Assembly: GCF_014646195.1 (NCBI RefSeq)
Contig: NZ_BMMZ01000005.1
Location: 294,368 to 358,367, forward strand
Direction: 5' to 3'
Origin: Microlunatus endophyticus
GTDB taxonomy: Bacteria > Actinomycetota > Actinomycetes > Propionibacteriales > Propionibacteriaceae
DNA length: 64,000 bases
Position 1 is the first letter of the stretch; the number at the start of each line of letters is the position of its first letter. Both the position numbers and the translations under genes were made by a program. Below the pieces are notes generated by a model. The model saw only the letters and a list, made by a program, of their open reading frames with translations, was not told the DNA's origin and searched no databases. Shown piece after piece: positions 40,715 to 49,764 of the stretch.

Positions 40715-43459
40715 TCATGAGCCGACCGCCACTGGTTGCCGGATCGGCTGGCCGGCGGCTTCTCTGACCGCCGGCAGATGCAGGTGCAGGTAGCGGGCAG
40801 GCAATAGCCCGTCGACCGCCGACGCATCGGCGGCCGCCAGCAGGACGCCACGGCCCGATGCTGCCGCGGAGTGCAGAAGATCAACCAGGGCGGCAGTCTC
40901 CGGGCCGGTGGACAGTCGGTCCAGGTGCTCGATCATGATCACCCGGGCATCGCTGTCGCGGGCCGCGACGATCGCCCGGACCCGGTCGTTCGGAGTCGAC
41001 AGTGAGGACGCCGCCAGATCGACCAGCCGGGTCCGGCGGCGTACGGCTCCGGCCTCCTCGGGCAGCACCAGACCGGCGGTCTTGACGTGCCCGCCGGTGG
41101 CCTTCATCCGACCGGACAGCACCCAGAGCAGCCGCGATGCCGCAACCGGATCTCCGTCGACCAGCAGGACCTCGCCCGGTTGCAGCGACACCTGAGTCGC
41201 CCCGAAGATCAACCGGCTGCGGGCACCGTGCCCGATGCTCAGGGTCAGGCCCTCGGCGTGCACCAGAGCGGTGCTGTTCGCTTCCGGCCAGTCCCGGAGC
41301 TGGACCATGTGCAGCAGTCCCTCGCCCTCGACGTCGAAGCTCGGCAGCCGCCGGTCGATCCAGTCCGGCAGCTGCCAGGCGTGCTTGCCGAGCAGCGCGA
41401 GCACCGCCGGCACCAGGGTCATCCGGACGATGAAGGCGTCGACGAAGACTCCGGTCGCCAGGCCGACGGCGACCGACTTGATCGTCGAGTCGCCCTCGGG
41501 GATGAAGGCGGCGAACACCGAGAACATGATCACCGCGGCGGCCGTCACAACTCGCGACGAGCTGATGAAGCCGGATCGGATCGCGGCCTTCGCGTCGTTG
41601 CCGTTGTGCACGAAGTCCTCCCGCATCCGGGAGACCAGAAAGACCTCGTAGTCCATCGCCAGGCCGAACAGGATGCCCATCAGGATGATCGGCAGGAAAC
41701 TCAGCACGGGTCCTTGTTGATCAACATTGAGCGGGCCGGAGAGGAAGCCGTGCTGGAAGACCAGGGTCACCATCCCGAAAGATGCACCGACGCTGAGCAG
41801 ATAGCCGACGGTCGCCTTGATCGGCACGACGATCGAGCGGAAGACCATGGTCAACAGCACCATCGACAGACCGACGACGAGGATGCCGAAGGGCAGCAAC
41901 GCGTGACCGAGTTGATCACTGACGTCGATCTGGATCGCCGTCGATCCGGTGACGGCGATGGCGGTACCGTGCTCCCGCTCGAAGGCCGGTCCGAGATCAC
42001 GGATCCGCTGCACCAGCTCCTTGGTCTGCGGCGAGGTGCCGGCATCGACCGGGACCACCTGGACGATGCCGGTGTCCGCGTCGGCGTTCGGAGTGGCCAG
42101 CGGGACGCTGGCGACACCCGGCAGCGCCTTGATCTGGTTCTTGAGATCGGCCATCACGCCGAGCGGATCGTCGGAGGTGACGATGTCAGCCGTGACGATC
42201 AGCGGGGCGTTGTGCCCGGCACCGAAGTATTTGGCGACCAGGTCGTAGTTGACGCGCGCAGGCGACCCGGCGGGCGCAGAGCCGTTGTCCGGCAGCGCCA
42301 ACTCGAGACCGCGGGCCGGTAGCGCCAGCGCACCGAGCCCGGCGACGATCACCAGGATGGTGACCAGCGGCCACTTGGTGGCGACCTTGACCCAGCCGCC
42401 GAAGAATCGGTTCCGCTGCGGCTTGGCCGCCTTCTTCTGCCGTGGCCTCAGCCGGTCACCAAAGAAGCCGAGCATCGCGGGCAGCAGCGTGAGAGCGATA
42501 CATACCGCGATCGCGACACCGACCGCCGCGGCGATGCCCATCGTGGTGAGGAAGGGGATCCGCGCGACGGCCAGGCCGGCCAGCGCGATCATCACCGTCA
42601 GTCCGGCGAACACCACGGCCGAGCCGGCGGTCGCGACGGACCGGGCCACGGACTCCCGGGGATCCATCCCGTCACGGAGTTGATCACGGTGCCGGGAGAC
42701 GATGAAGAGGGCGTAGTCGATGCCGACCGCCAGGCCGAGCATCAGGGCCAGCATCGGCGTCGAGGAGTTGACCTTGGCCAGTCCCGTACTCGCGACGATC
42801 CCGGCCATCGTGATCATCACGCCGAGGATCGCATTCAACAAGGGCATCCCGGCGGCGACGAAGGAGCCGAGGGTGATCGTCAGGACCACCAGCGCGATCA
42901 CGACGCCGACCACCTCGGTGGCGCTGATCGTCACGCCGGTGGCCGAGAACGCCTCCCCGCCGGCCGATGCCTGCGACCCAGGGACCGCCTTGCGCAGGTC
43001 GTCGGTGATGGAGGTGATCTTGTCCAGCGTTCCGCTGGTGACCGAGCCCTGGCCGGCGTCCAGCTGGATGCTGATCAGGGCGGCCCGGTCCTGCGGCGCG
43101 ATCGCGCCGTCGATCATCTTGTCGAAGGGTGACGAGACGGTGTCGACCTGGCCGACCTTCCCGTACGCCTTAACCGCCGCGTCGATCGCGGCCCGCTCGG
43201 CGTGATCGCGTACCGAACCGCCGTCGGGCGCGACGAAGATCACCTGCGCCGAGGTGCCGCTGACCTGCGGGAAAGTGCGATTCAGCTGGTCCAGTGCTTG
43301 CTGGGACGAAGTGCCGGGCAGGCTGAAGGAGTTGTCGAAACTCTTGCCCAGCCCGAGAGCGCCGAGGCCGGCGACGACCAGCACCGCGAACCAGATGAGC
43401 AGCACCCGGATTCGATGCTGGAAGGCGGCGCGACCCAGACGATAGAGGAACGAGGACAC
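40715..43459 (-). CDS. MMPL/RND transporter fused to a degenerate ABC-ATPase-like domain, 914 aa
   Basis: Proton-driven exporter of lipids or amphiphiles at the membrane. Residues about 1-725 are an actinobacterial MMPL protein: first helix IRVLLIWFAVLVVAGLGALG, two porter domains and two six-helix bundles with MLGLAVGIDYALFIVSRHRD and GILFGLAMDYEVFLVSRMRE (the Asp in GIDYAL and AMDYEV are proton-relay positions). The last about 185 residues are not MMPL. From LVHAEGLTLSIGHGARSRL they follow an ABC nucleotide-binding domain, but Walker A is DGDPVAASRLLWVLSG (no GKS) and Walker B IMIEHLDRLS. The active site is therefore lost. GTG at 43459 is 3 bases after the operators. Operon with the YhgE gene. 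Confidence 0.9.
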   Translation of the reverse strand: MSSFLYRLGRAAFQHRIRVLLIWFAVLVVAGLGALGLGKSFDNSFSLPGTSSQQALDQLNRTFPQVSGTSAQVIFVAPDGGSVRDHAERAAIDAAVKAYGKVGQVDTVSSPFDKMIDGAIAPQDRAALISIQLDAGQGSVTSGTLDKITSITDDLRKAVPGSQASAGGEAFSATGVTISATEVVGVVIALVVLTITLGSFVAAGMPLLNAILGVMITMAGIVASTGLAKVNSSTPMLALMLGLAVGIDYALFIVSRHRDQLRDGMDPRESVARSVATAGSAVVFAGLTVMIALAGLAVARIPFLTTMGIAAAVGVAIAVCIALTLLPAMLGFFGDRLRPRQKKAAKPQRNRFFGGWVKVATKWPLVTILVIVAGLGALALPARGLELALPDNGSAPAGSPARVNYDLVAKYFGAGHNAPLIVTADIVTSDDPLGVMADLKNQIKALPGVASVPLATPNADADTGIVQVVPVDAGTSPQTKELVQRIRDLGPAFEREHGTAIAVTGSTAIQIDVSDQLGHALLPFGILVVGLSMVLLTMVFRSIVVPIKATVGYLLSVGASFGMVTLVFQHGFLSGPLNVDQQGPVLSFLPIILMGILFGLAMDYEVFLVSRMREDFVHNGNDAKAAIRSGFISSSRVVTAAAVIMFSVFAAFIPEGDSTIKSVAVGLATGVFVDAFIVRMTLVPAVLALLGKHAWQLPDWIDRRLPSFDVEGEGLLHMVQLRDWPEANSTALVHAEGLTLSIGHGARSRLIFGATQVSLQPGEVLLVDGDPVAASRLLWVLSGRMKATGGHVKTAGLVLPEEAGAVRRRTRLVDLAASSLSTPNDRVRAIVAARDSDARVIMIEHLDRLSTGPETAALVDLLHSAAASGRGVLLAAADASAVDGLLPARYLHLHLPAVREAAGQPIRQPVAVGS

Positions 43460-43462
43460 GCC

Positions 43463-43497
43463 GATACAGTACTGTATCCGGATACACACCTGTATCC
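43463..43497. promoter_or_regulatory. Two palindromic TetR-type operators between MMPL and tetR genes
   Basis: GATACAGTACTGTATC (43463-43478) is a perfect 16-bp palindrome. GGATACA-cacc-TGTATCC (43480-43497) is a second, matching site. They share GATACA/TGTATC half-sites and lie 4 bases upstream of the MMPL GTG. On the minus strand TACTGT inside the first palindrome is 6 bases before that GTG, so the MMPL transcript may be leaderless and directly blocked. Confidence 0.75.
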
Positions 43498-43587
43498 ATT
43501 CGGCTGAGACCTGCACCACATCGCACCCGCGTGCTGAATCATGTCTGAGGCTGGGGCCCACTAGTGTGGCCATGAGGAGGACATGAG

Positions 43588-44256
43588 ATGACCAGTGCGC
43601 CGAGCCTGGTGACCGGGAGATCGGCCCGTCGGGCGCAGACCCAGCAGCGGTTGATGAACTCCGCAGTCGAGGTCTTCGCCGAGCGTGGCATCCTCGCTGC
43701 CAGCGTGGAGGAGATCTGCGAGCGGGCCGGGTTCACTCGCGGCGCCTTTTACTCCAACTTCGCCGACAAGGACGAGTTGGTGCTGGAGATGCTGCGCTAC
43801 TACGCGGATCAGGACGTGCACAAGGTCGAGGAGATCACCGACCTGCTGCGCAGCAACGCCGAGATGAAGGGCAATCCACCCGGGATCCTGATCAACATGG
43901 CCCTGTCGCGGCTGTTCGGCGACCCGAGCAACGAGCGCAGCGCCGTCCTGGCGCGACACGAGATGCATCTGTACGCCGTCCGGCACCCGGCGCTGCGGCG
44001 ACCGTACCAGCGCTACACCGAGGACCTCTACCACCGGGTAGTCACGCTGCTGGACGGCACCCTGGAGGCGATCGGGCTGGAATTCAGCGTCGACGTGCCG
44101 ACCGCGGTGCTGCTGCTGCACGGCGCCACGAACATGATGCAGATGGAGAGCCTGCTCCGCGATGTGCCGCCGGACGGTTCCGCCATGGAGGTGCTGTTGA
44201 AGCAGATCACCAGGCCGCGTCCGGATCGCGACGGCCCGGCGGTCTGCGAGGCATAG
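43588..44256 (+). CDS. TetR-family regulator of the MMPL-YhgE operon, 222 aa
   Basis: Repressor with the TetR helix-turn-helix: [62 protein letters not shown] (instead of YxYF) and the C-terminal domain with [20 protein letters not shown] fit the AcrR/TetR_C group next to MMPL exporters. ATG at 43588 follows GAGGAGG. Divergent from the MMPL gene; two matching palindromes in the gap (43463-43497) are the presumed binding sites. The ligand may be an exported amphiphile. Confidence 0.92.
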   Translation: MTSAPSLVTGRSARRAQTQQRLMNSAVEVFAERGILAASVEEICERAGFTRGAFYSNFADKDELVLEMLRYYADQDVHKVEEITDLLRSNAEMKGNPPGILINMALSRLFGDPSNERSAVLARHEMHLYAVRHPALRRPYQRYTEDLYHRVVTLLDGTLEAIGLEFSVDVPTAVLLLHGATNMMQMESLLRDVPPDGSAMEVLLKQITRPRPDRDGPAVCEA

Positions 44257-44311
44257 CCACGCCACGCGATCTCTGCGGCACTATGGTGCTTTGCGATCTG
44301 AGGATCGAACC

Positions 44312-45061
44312 ATGATCGAACGGAGTCAGATGTCGGTCCAAGAAACCTCCGGCCAAGGCGGCCAGATGCACGTCCTGGTCGTCGACGACGACCTCGCCGT
44401 CCGTGAATCGCTGCGGCGGTCGCTGGCCTACAACGGCTACCAGGTGACGACCGCCGAGGACGGCATGTCGGCACTCGCCCGGCTCGGCACCGTTCGTCCC
44501 GATGCCGTCATCATGGACGTGATGATGCCCAAGCTGGACGGCCTGGAGACCACCCGGGCGCTGCGCTCGGCCGGCAACGACGTACCGATCCTGATCCTGA
44601 CGGCACGCGATGCGGTGGACGATCGCGTCGACGGCCTGGACGCCGGTGCCGACGACTACCTGGTCAAGCCATTCGCCCTGGACGAGTTGCTGGCGCGGCT
44701 GCGGGCACTCGTTCGGCGGGCCGGCACGGTCGCCGACTCGTCGGACCCGTCGGCTCACAGCCTGAGCTTCTCCGACCTGGCGCTGAACACCCAGACCCGC
44801 GAAGTCGTCCGAGGCGGCCGGGCGATCAGCCTGACCCGGACCGAATTCGCCCTGTTGCAGGCCTTCATGGAGCATCCCCGCCGGGTCCTCGAGCGCTCCT
44901 GGCTGCTCAACGAGGTCTGGGGCTTCGACTTTCCCACGACCGCCAACTCGCTGGAGGTCTACATCGGCTACCTGCGCCGCAAGACCGAAGCGGAGAACGA
45001 GCCGCGGCTGCTGCACACGGTGCGCGGCGTCGGTTACGTGCTGCGCGAAACTCCGCCGTGA
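44312..45061 (+). CDS. mprA: OmpR-family response regulator, MprA-like, 249 aa
   Basis: Phosphorylated DNA-binding regulator. Receiver domain residues 19-140: acidic pocket D25-D27 ([10 protein letters not shown]), phosphoacceptor D69 ([12 protein letters not shown]), T97 region ([10 protein letters not shown]) and K119 ([11 protein letters not shown]). The winged-helix C-terminal domain has [35 protein letters not shown] and [14 protein letters not shown]. The sequence is close to mycobacterial MprA, which governs envelope stress. ATG at 44312 has TGAGGA 7 bases upstream; ATGs at 44330 and 44366 are in frame. Overlaps the kinase gene by 4 bp (GTGA). Confidence 0.9.
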   Translation: MIERSQMSVQETSGQGGQMHVLVVDDDLAVRESLRRSLAYNGYQVTTAEDGMSALARLGTVRPDAVIMDVMMPKLDGLETTRALRSAGNDVPILILTARDAVDDRVDGLDAGADDYLVKPFALDELLARLRALVRRAGTVADSSDPSAHSLSFSDLALNTQTREVVRGGRAISLTRTEFALLQAFMEHPRRVLERSWLLNEVWGFDFPTTANSLEVYIGYLRRKTEAENEPRLLHTVRGVGYVLRETPP

Positions 45062-46551
45062 CCGGTTCGCCCTCATCAGGGGAACAGGACCGGTGGGGGC
45101 CGCCCGAGCCCCGGGCGCTGCGGATCCGCGGCACCCGGCTGGTGGTCCCGACCGACGCGGTGCTGAGATTCCGCGGTTTCCTGCGCACCTTCTCGCTGCA
45201 GACCCGGGTCACCGTGCTGACTGCGGTCGCGGTCGCACTCGCGGTCGCCGTAACCGGCGCGGCCGCCTACCTGACCACCCGGATGGCGCTCTACCAGCAG
45301 CTCGACTCCGAGATCCTCGACCTCGCCGTCACCGTCGCGGCTCCGCTGAGCTCGGATCCACAGGATCCCGAACTGCTCAACACCAGCGTGCTGCAGGCCA
45401 GCAACGCCAGTGCCGAACTGGTGAGTGCGGACGGGGCGCCATTCCCGATGCAGGTCCAGCAGGTCGAGTTGCAGCCCGGCCCCGAGGAGATCGCGATCGC
45501 CCGGCTCGGCACGGGACACTCGATCCGGACCGTGGTCGCCGGCAACGGCCAGCTCTACCGGGTCGCGGCGGTGCCGATCCCGAATACTGACTATGCCCTG
45601 ATGCTCGGCCGGCCGCTGCGGCAGACGAATCTGATCTTGAGTTCGTTGTGGCTGGTGCTGGTGATCTTCGGGGCCGGCGGAGTGATCTGGGCTGCGGTCG
45701 CCGGTTCAGCCGTTGCACAGAACGGCATCCGACCGGTTCGCCGGCTGACACTGGCCGCCGAACACGTCGCCGATACCGATGATCTTGCTCCGATCGTCGT
45801 CACCGGCAACGACGAGCTGTCCCGGCTGGCCGATTCCTTCAACCAGATGCTGCGGGCGCTGGCCCAGTCCCGGGAACGACAACGACAGCTGATCGCCGAT
45901 GCGGGCCACGAGCTCCGTACCCCACTGACCAGCCTGCGCACCAACATCGAATTGCTGGTCGCCGATCAGGAACGTGGCAACCTGCCAGCCCAGGCGCGAC
46001 GGGAGATCCTCAATGACGTGTCGGCACAACTGGCCGAATTCACCGCGTTGATCGGCGATCTGGTGCAGCTGGCGCGCGAGGACCGGGTGTCACCGGCGCC
46101 GGAGCCGATCGACTTCCGCGACGTGGTCAACTCCGCGCTGGAGCGGGTTCGGCGGCGTGGTCCGGGACTGCGCTTCGACGTCGAACTCGATCCCTTCTAC
46201 GTCGTCGGCGAATCCGACACCCTGGAGCGGGCGGTCACCAACCTGCTCGACAACGCGGTCAAGTGGAGCCCTCCGGGCGGCACCGTCAGAGTGCAGTTGG
46301 AGGGTGATCGACTGCGGGTGGCCGACGAGGGCCCCGGTATCGCCGAGAAAGATCTGCCGCACATCTTCGACCGGTTCTACCGGGCCGACACCTCCCGCAA
46401 CACCCCCGGCACCGGGCTCGGGCTGTCGATCGTCGCGCAGACCGTCGAGCGCCACGGCGGCACCGTGCGCGCCGGTCGGTCCGCCCAGGGCGGTGCCGAA
46501 TTCACCATCCGGCTGCCCGGCTCGACCACCCTGGAAGGGCTCTCGCACTGA
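45058..46551 (+). CDS. mprB: Sensor histidine kinase, MprB-like, 497 aa
   Basis: Membrane kinase that phosphorylates the partner regulator. After a cytoplasmic N-terminus there is a first helix ([20 protein letters not shown]), an extracytoplasmic sensor loop of about 120 residues and a second helix ([20 protein letters not shown]). HAMP follows ([11 protein letters not shown] region), then H284 in [16 protein letters not shown]. The ATP domain has N box [14 protein letters not shown]1 [20 protein letters not shown] and G2 [24 protein letters not shown] at 45058. No PASTA or PDZ additions. Likely co-regulates exporters such as the neighbouring MMPL system, which is inference from position. 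Confidence 0.9.
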   Translation: MTGSPSSGEQDRWGPPEPRALRIRGTRLVVPTDAVLRFRGFLRTFSLQTRVTVLTAVAVALAVAVTGAAAYLTTRMALYQQLDSEILDLAVTVAAPLSSDPQDPELLNTSVLQASNASAELVSADGAPFPMQVQQVELQPGPEEIAIARLGTGHSIRTVVAGNGQLYRVAAVPIPNTDYALMLGRPLRQTNLILSSLWLVLVIFGAGGVIWAAVAGSAVAQNGIRPVRRLTLAAEHVADTDDLAPIVVTGNDELSRLADSFNQMLRALAQSRERQRQLIADAGHELRTPLTSLRTNIELLVADQERGNLPAQARREILNDVSAQLAEFTALIGDLVQLAREDRVSPAPEPIDFRDVVNSALERVRRRGPGLRFDVELDPFYVVGESDTLERAVTNLLDNAVKWSPPGGTVRVQLEGDRLRVADEGPGIAEKDLPHIFDRFYRADTSRNTPGTGLGLSIVAQTVERHGGTVRAGRSAQGGAEFTIRLPGSTTLEGLSH

Positions 46552-46601
46552 CCTCTCCCTGACTTCCGACGGCGCCCTGGCTGACCCGCCGGGACGGCAC
46601 A

Positions 46602-48188
46602 ATGTATCCGATGATCACCGCACCTGCCGGACTCTCCGCGGGCCGTCGCCTCGGAACGCTCCGGATCGGGTTGGCCACGTTCCAGCCGGCCGTCGGCACG
46701 ATTGCCCTGTCGTGCAGTGTTGAGGCACTCACTGACACAGTGACCACAAGACCGTCCGACCCAGCGCGGTGGCCACTCTGGGTCGCTGCCCTCGTCGGCG
46801 CTGCTCTGCTGGCGGTCTGGGCAGTAGCTCGCGAACGCCGTGACTGGATGATCGTGTCCGCAATCCTGTCTGCGTTGCTCGCAGTCGGGATGATCTTGCT
46901 GACTGCACTCGCTCTGCGGACCGCCCGCCTCGATCCATCCCACGGAATCTGGAGCATCGGTTGGCTCGGCACCACAGCGGTGCTGCTCTGGATCCTGGCT
47001 GCTCTGGCCGCGCTGGTCGAACGGCGATCGGCCCGGACGATGCCGATCGATTGGCCACCGGTCTGGGCGACCGCGAGCGCCGTCGTGCTGCCGCTGGCGC
47101 TGGCGGCAGCATCGGTCCTGTTGATCATTCAGATGGCGGCCTGGGAGATCCACGCGAACAGCGCGACCTCCGCGGCCGTGGTGGCCTCGCAGGCCCAACC
47201 GTCCGAACTTTCCGGCCAGGCCCGGTGGAGCGTCGACGTCGGCATCGACGACAGCGCCCGCGCCGGCGCGGCGATCTCGACGACGGCCGGTCTGGCCGTT
47301 GCCGTCGGAGCGGATCGGGATCACAGTGCCGGCGTGATCATGATCGATCCGGTCAGCGGAAGGACCCGCTGGCGATACGAGCTGCACGGAGCCCAACTGG
47401 CACCAGTCATCGAGGCCCCAGACCAGGGGCGAGAGGTGATGATCGATTTCGATGAAACCGAACTCTCGCGGGAAATTCCGCACCGAGTCATCACCCTCGC
47501 TGCGGAGAATGGCAAGATCACAGCTCTCCGAAGCGGCAACCTGGCCGAGCCATCGGACGACGGGCCGCCGGAGCAACTCCTCGTAGGGAAAGGATTCGAC
47601 ATCGAGTTCACTGCCAGCGGGGTGCTGCGGCGTCTCGATCTGCGAACCGGAAAGACCGACTGGTCCGCCCGACTGCCATGCGCCGACAAGGTCCGGGCGA
47701 GTGCAGCGACGCAGACGATCTTCGTCGACGACTGCGCGGATGGTGACCACCCCGAGATGATCTTGGCCTACGACCTGTCCAGCGGACGGCTGCTGTGGCA
47801 GCGGCGAGAGCAGAACACGCTGATCACCGCCCTCGCCGCGATCGACGATCGTCGGGCGATGGCCCTGACGATGGGGAAGTCCGGCAACGAGCCCACCTGC
47901 CGGGCTGTGTTGGTCGGCTCGACCACCGAGCGCCCACTGGAGACCTTCGTCGGGAGCAACCGAAGGACGAACCCGCTGGCGCCGTACGGGCTGGATCCGT
48001 GGGGCTGCCAGGACTCGTCGATCCATGACGTTGCAGGCAGCGTCATCCTGCAACTCGCGCTGACCACGCCCCGGGCGGCCCACTCAATGCCCACTACCGC
48101 TTCATCGGGCTCTCCTGACCCCCCGGTGATCAGATCTGAACCGCGGGGGAAGCGGAGCTGGAATTCCAAAGCCGGTCCAGCGCGGTGA
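46602..48188 (+). CDS. Membrane protein with PQQ-like beta-propeller C-terminus, possibly frameshifted at the end, 528 aa
   Basis: Four helices in the first 185 residues (PLWVAALVGAALLAVWAVAR, MIVSAILSALLAVGMILLTA, TTAVLLWILAALAALVERRS, SAVVLPLALAAASVLLIIQM). An extracytoplasmic domain follows with PQQ/WD-like strands: IDPVSGRTRWRYELHGAQLA, LDLRTGKTDWSARL, YDLSSGRLLWQRREQ. Function unknown. The last about 30 residues (MPTTASSGSPDPPVIRSEPR) look unnatural. Adding one C to the run CCCC at 48069-48072 gives an ending PLNAHYRFIGLS with a stop at 48116-48118, which also removes the 59-bp overlap with the convergent glycosidase gene. Confidence 0.7.
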   Translation: MYPMITAPAGLSAGRRLGTLRIGLATFQPAVGTIALSCSVEALTDTVTTRPSDPARWPLWVAALVGAALLAVWAVARERRDWMIVSAILSALLAVGMILLTALALRTARLDPSHGIWSIGWLGTTAVLLWILAALAALVERRSARTMPIDWPPVWATASAVVLPLALAAASVLLIIQMAAWEIHANSATSAAVVASQAQPSELSGQARWSVDVGIDDSARAGAAISTTAGLAVAVGADRDHSAGVIMIDPVSGRTRWRYELHGAQLAPVIEAPDQGREVMIDFDETELSREIPHRVITLAAENGKITALRSGNLAEPSDDGPPEQLLVGKGFDIEFTASGVLRRLDLRTGKTDWSARLPCADKVRASAATQTIFVDDCADGDHPEMILAYDLSSGRLLWQRREQNTLITALAAIDDRRAMALTMGKSGNEPTCRAVLVGSTTERPLETFVGSNRRTNPLAPYGLDPWGCQDSSIHDVAGSVILQLALTTPRAAHSMPTTASSGSPDPPVIRSEPRGKRSWNSKAGPAR

Positions 48189-49719
48189 TCAGATAGGTGT
48201 ATCGACCCGCGGATACCGCATCATGATCAACGAACTGCTGCAGATGATCATCGGTCCGGCGTACGGTCGCCAGCAGATGGGTGGCGTCGGCCAGTTCATG
48301 GTCATTTGGACGGACGTGGCCGTCGAAGCGCCAGATCGCGTACGAGGCCGGGGAACTCCCATGATCATGATCGGCCGGTGATCGCCAGCTCACCACCACC
48401 GCGTGGTCCTGACGGCGGGCACCGACTGGATCCGGGCGCCGTGGCGCCTTGCCGCCCAGATGGCGGATCGGCGGGATGATCGCGGGCCGGCTGTAGTGGG
48501 TCGCGACCAATCGGCTGATCGAGTCGTTCGCGTCGGTCCGGACGTCCTTGGCGCTGAAGTAGACGTCCCCGTCGACCTCGGGATAGTCGTGGTTGAAGGT
48601 GAGGTGGTTGCTCAGTTCGTCCGGATCGGTGAAGACCCCACTGGTCTGTTTGTATGCGGCCTGCCCGATGTAGAGGTGGACATCGGTGTGCTCGACGACA
48701 TCGGCCCACCAGGGCGTCAGCTTGGCGTAATCAGCGACCGTCAACCCGATCTGCCAGTAGACCTGCGGATTGATGTAGTCGATCCAACCCTCCTTGACCC
48801 AGCGCCGGGTGTCGGCGTAGTTGGCGTTGTAGGACTCGGTCCCGTTGGTGTCGGAGCCGAGAGGATCCGAGGCCGCGTTGCGCCAGATGCCGAACGGGCT
48901 GACGCCGAATTTCACCCACGGCTTGTGCTGGTGGATGCGGTGCTGCATCTCCCGGACCAGCCGGTTGATGTTGTCCCGCCGCCAGTCACCGATGTCGGTG
49001 AAGCTGCCGCCGTGGGTGGCGAACGTGTCGGCATCCGGTAGCTCCTGGCCGGCCACCGGGTAGGGATAGAAGTAGTCGTCGAAATGTGCGGCGTCGATGT
49101 CGTAGTGCAACACCGCGTCCAGCATTGCGTCCTCGACGAACCGGCGGACATCAGGAATGCCGGGGTTGTAGTAAAGCTTGCCGCCGTAGGGAAACACCCA
49201 GTCCGGGTGCACCCGAGCCGGATGGGTCGGTACCAGTTGCGCAGGATCGGTCTGCATCGAAACCCGGTAGGGGTTGAACCAGGCGTGGAATTCCAGATTG
49301 CGTCGGTGGGCCTCGGCGACCTGGAAGGCGAGGGGGTCGTAGCCGGGGTCCTGGCCCTGGGTGCCGGTCAGGTATTGCGACCACGGCTCGTACGGCGAGG
49401 GCCAGAACGCGTCGGCCGTCGGGCGGACCTGGGAGATCACCGCATTGAGGTTGAGCTCTTCGGCCAGGTCCAGCCAGGCGATGAATTCAGCCTGTTGCTG
49501 GTCGATGCTCAGGCCGGTCGCGCTGGGCCAGTCGATGTTGGTCACGCTGGCGATCCACATCGCCCGGAACTGGTGCTTCGGCCGGAACGGGTCCGTCGCC
49601 CCCGCCTGCCCGGCCGGGGCCCTACCGTGCGCGGCCGCCGGAAGCGTACCGATGCTGACCGCGTACGCCGCGCCGGCACCAGTCGCCGACAGCTCGAGGA
49701 AACGCCGACGATTGATCAT
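48130..49719 (-). CDS. GHL10-type family glycoside hydrolase (DUF187/PF02638), Tat-exported, 529 aa
   Basis: Secreted TIM-barrel protein of the glycosyl-hydrolase-like 10 family; the E. coli relative (YddW/DigH) acts on denuded peptidoglycan glycan, and other relatives have uncertain substrates. Tat signal INRRRFLELSATGAGAAYAV. Barrel motifs: RAMWIASVTNIDWPS, FHAWFNPYRV, AAHFDDYFYPYP (catalytic Asp region), WVKFGVSPFGIWRN, DYINPQVYWQIGL and HLYIGQAAYKQ. C-terminal part PASYAIWRFDGH is fibronectin III-like. ATG 49719 follows GGGGAGGG. Convergent with the PQQ-like gene. Confidence 0.87.
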   Translation of the reverse strand: MINRRRFLELSATGAGAAYAVSIGTLPAAAHGRAPAGQAGATDPFRPKHQFRAMWIASVTNIDWPSATGLSIDQQQAEFIAWLDLAEELNLNAVISQVRPTADAFWPSPYEPWSQYLTGTQGQDPGYDPLAFQVAEAHRRNLEFHAWFNPYRVSMQTDPAQLVPTHPARVHPDWVFPYGGKLYYNPGIPDVRRFVEDAMLDAVLHYDIDAAHFDDYFYPYPVAGQELPDADTFATHGGSFTDIGDWRRDNINRLVREMQHRIHQHKPWVKFGVSPFGIWRNAASDPLGSDTNGTESYNANYADTRRWVKEGWIDYINPQVYWQIGLTVADYAKLTPWWADVVEHTDVHLYIGQAAYKQTSGVFTDPDELSNHLTFNHDYPEVDGDVYFSAKDVRTDANDSISRLVATHYSRPAIIPPIRHLGGKAPRRPDPVGARRQDHAVVVSWRSPADHDHGSSPASYAIWRFDGHVRPNDHELADATHLLATVRRTDDHLQQFVDHDAVSAGRYTYLITALDRLWNSSSASPAVQI

Positions 49720-49764
49720 GTGACTGACCCTCCCCCAGAATCGCTCCTGGGTCAATCACTAACT

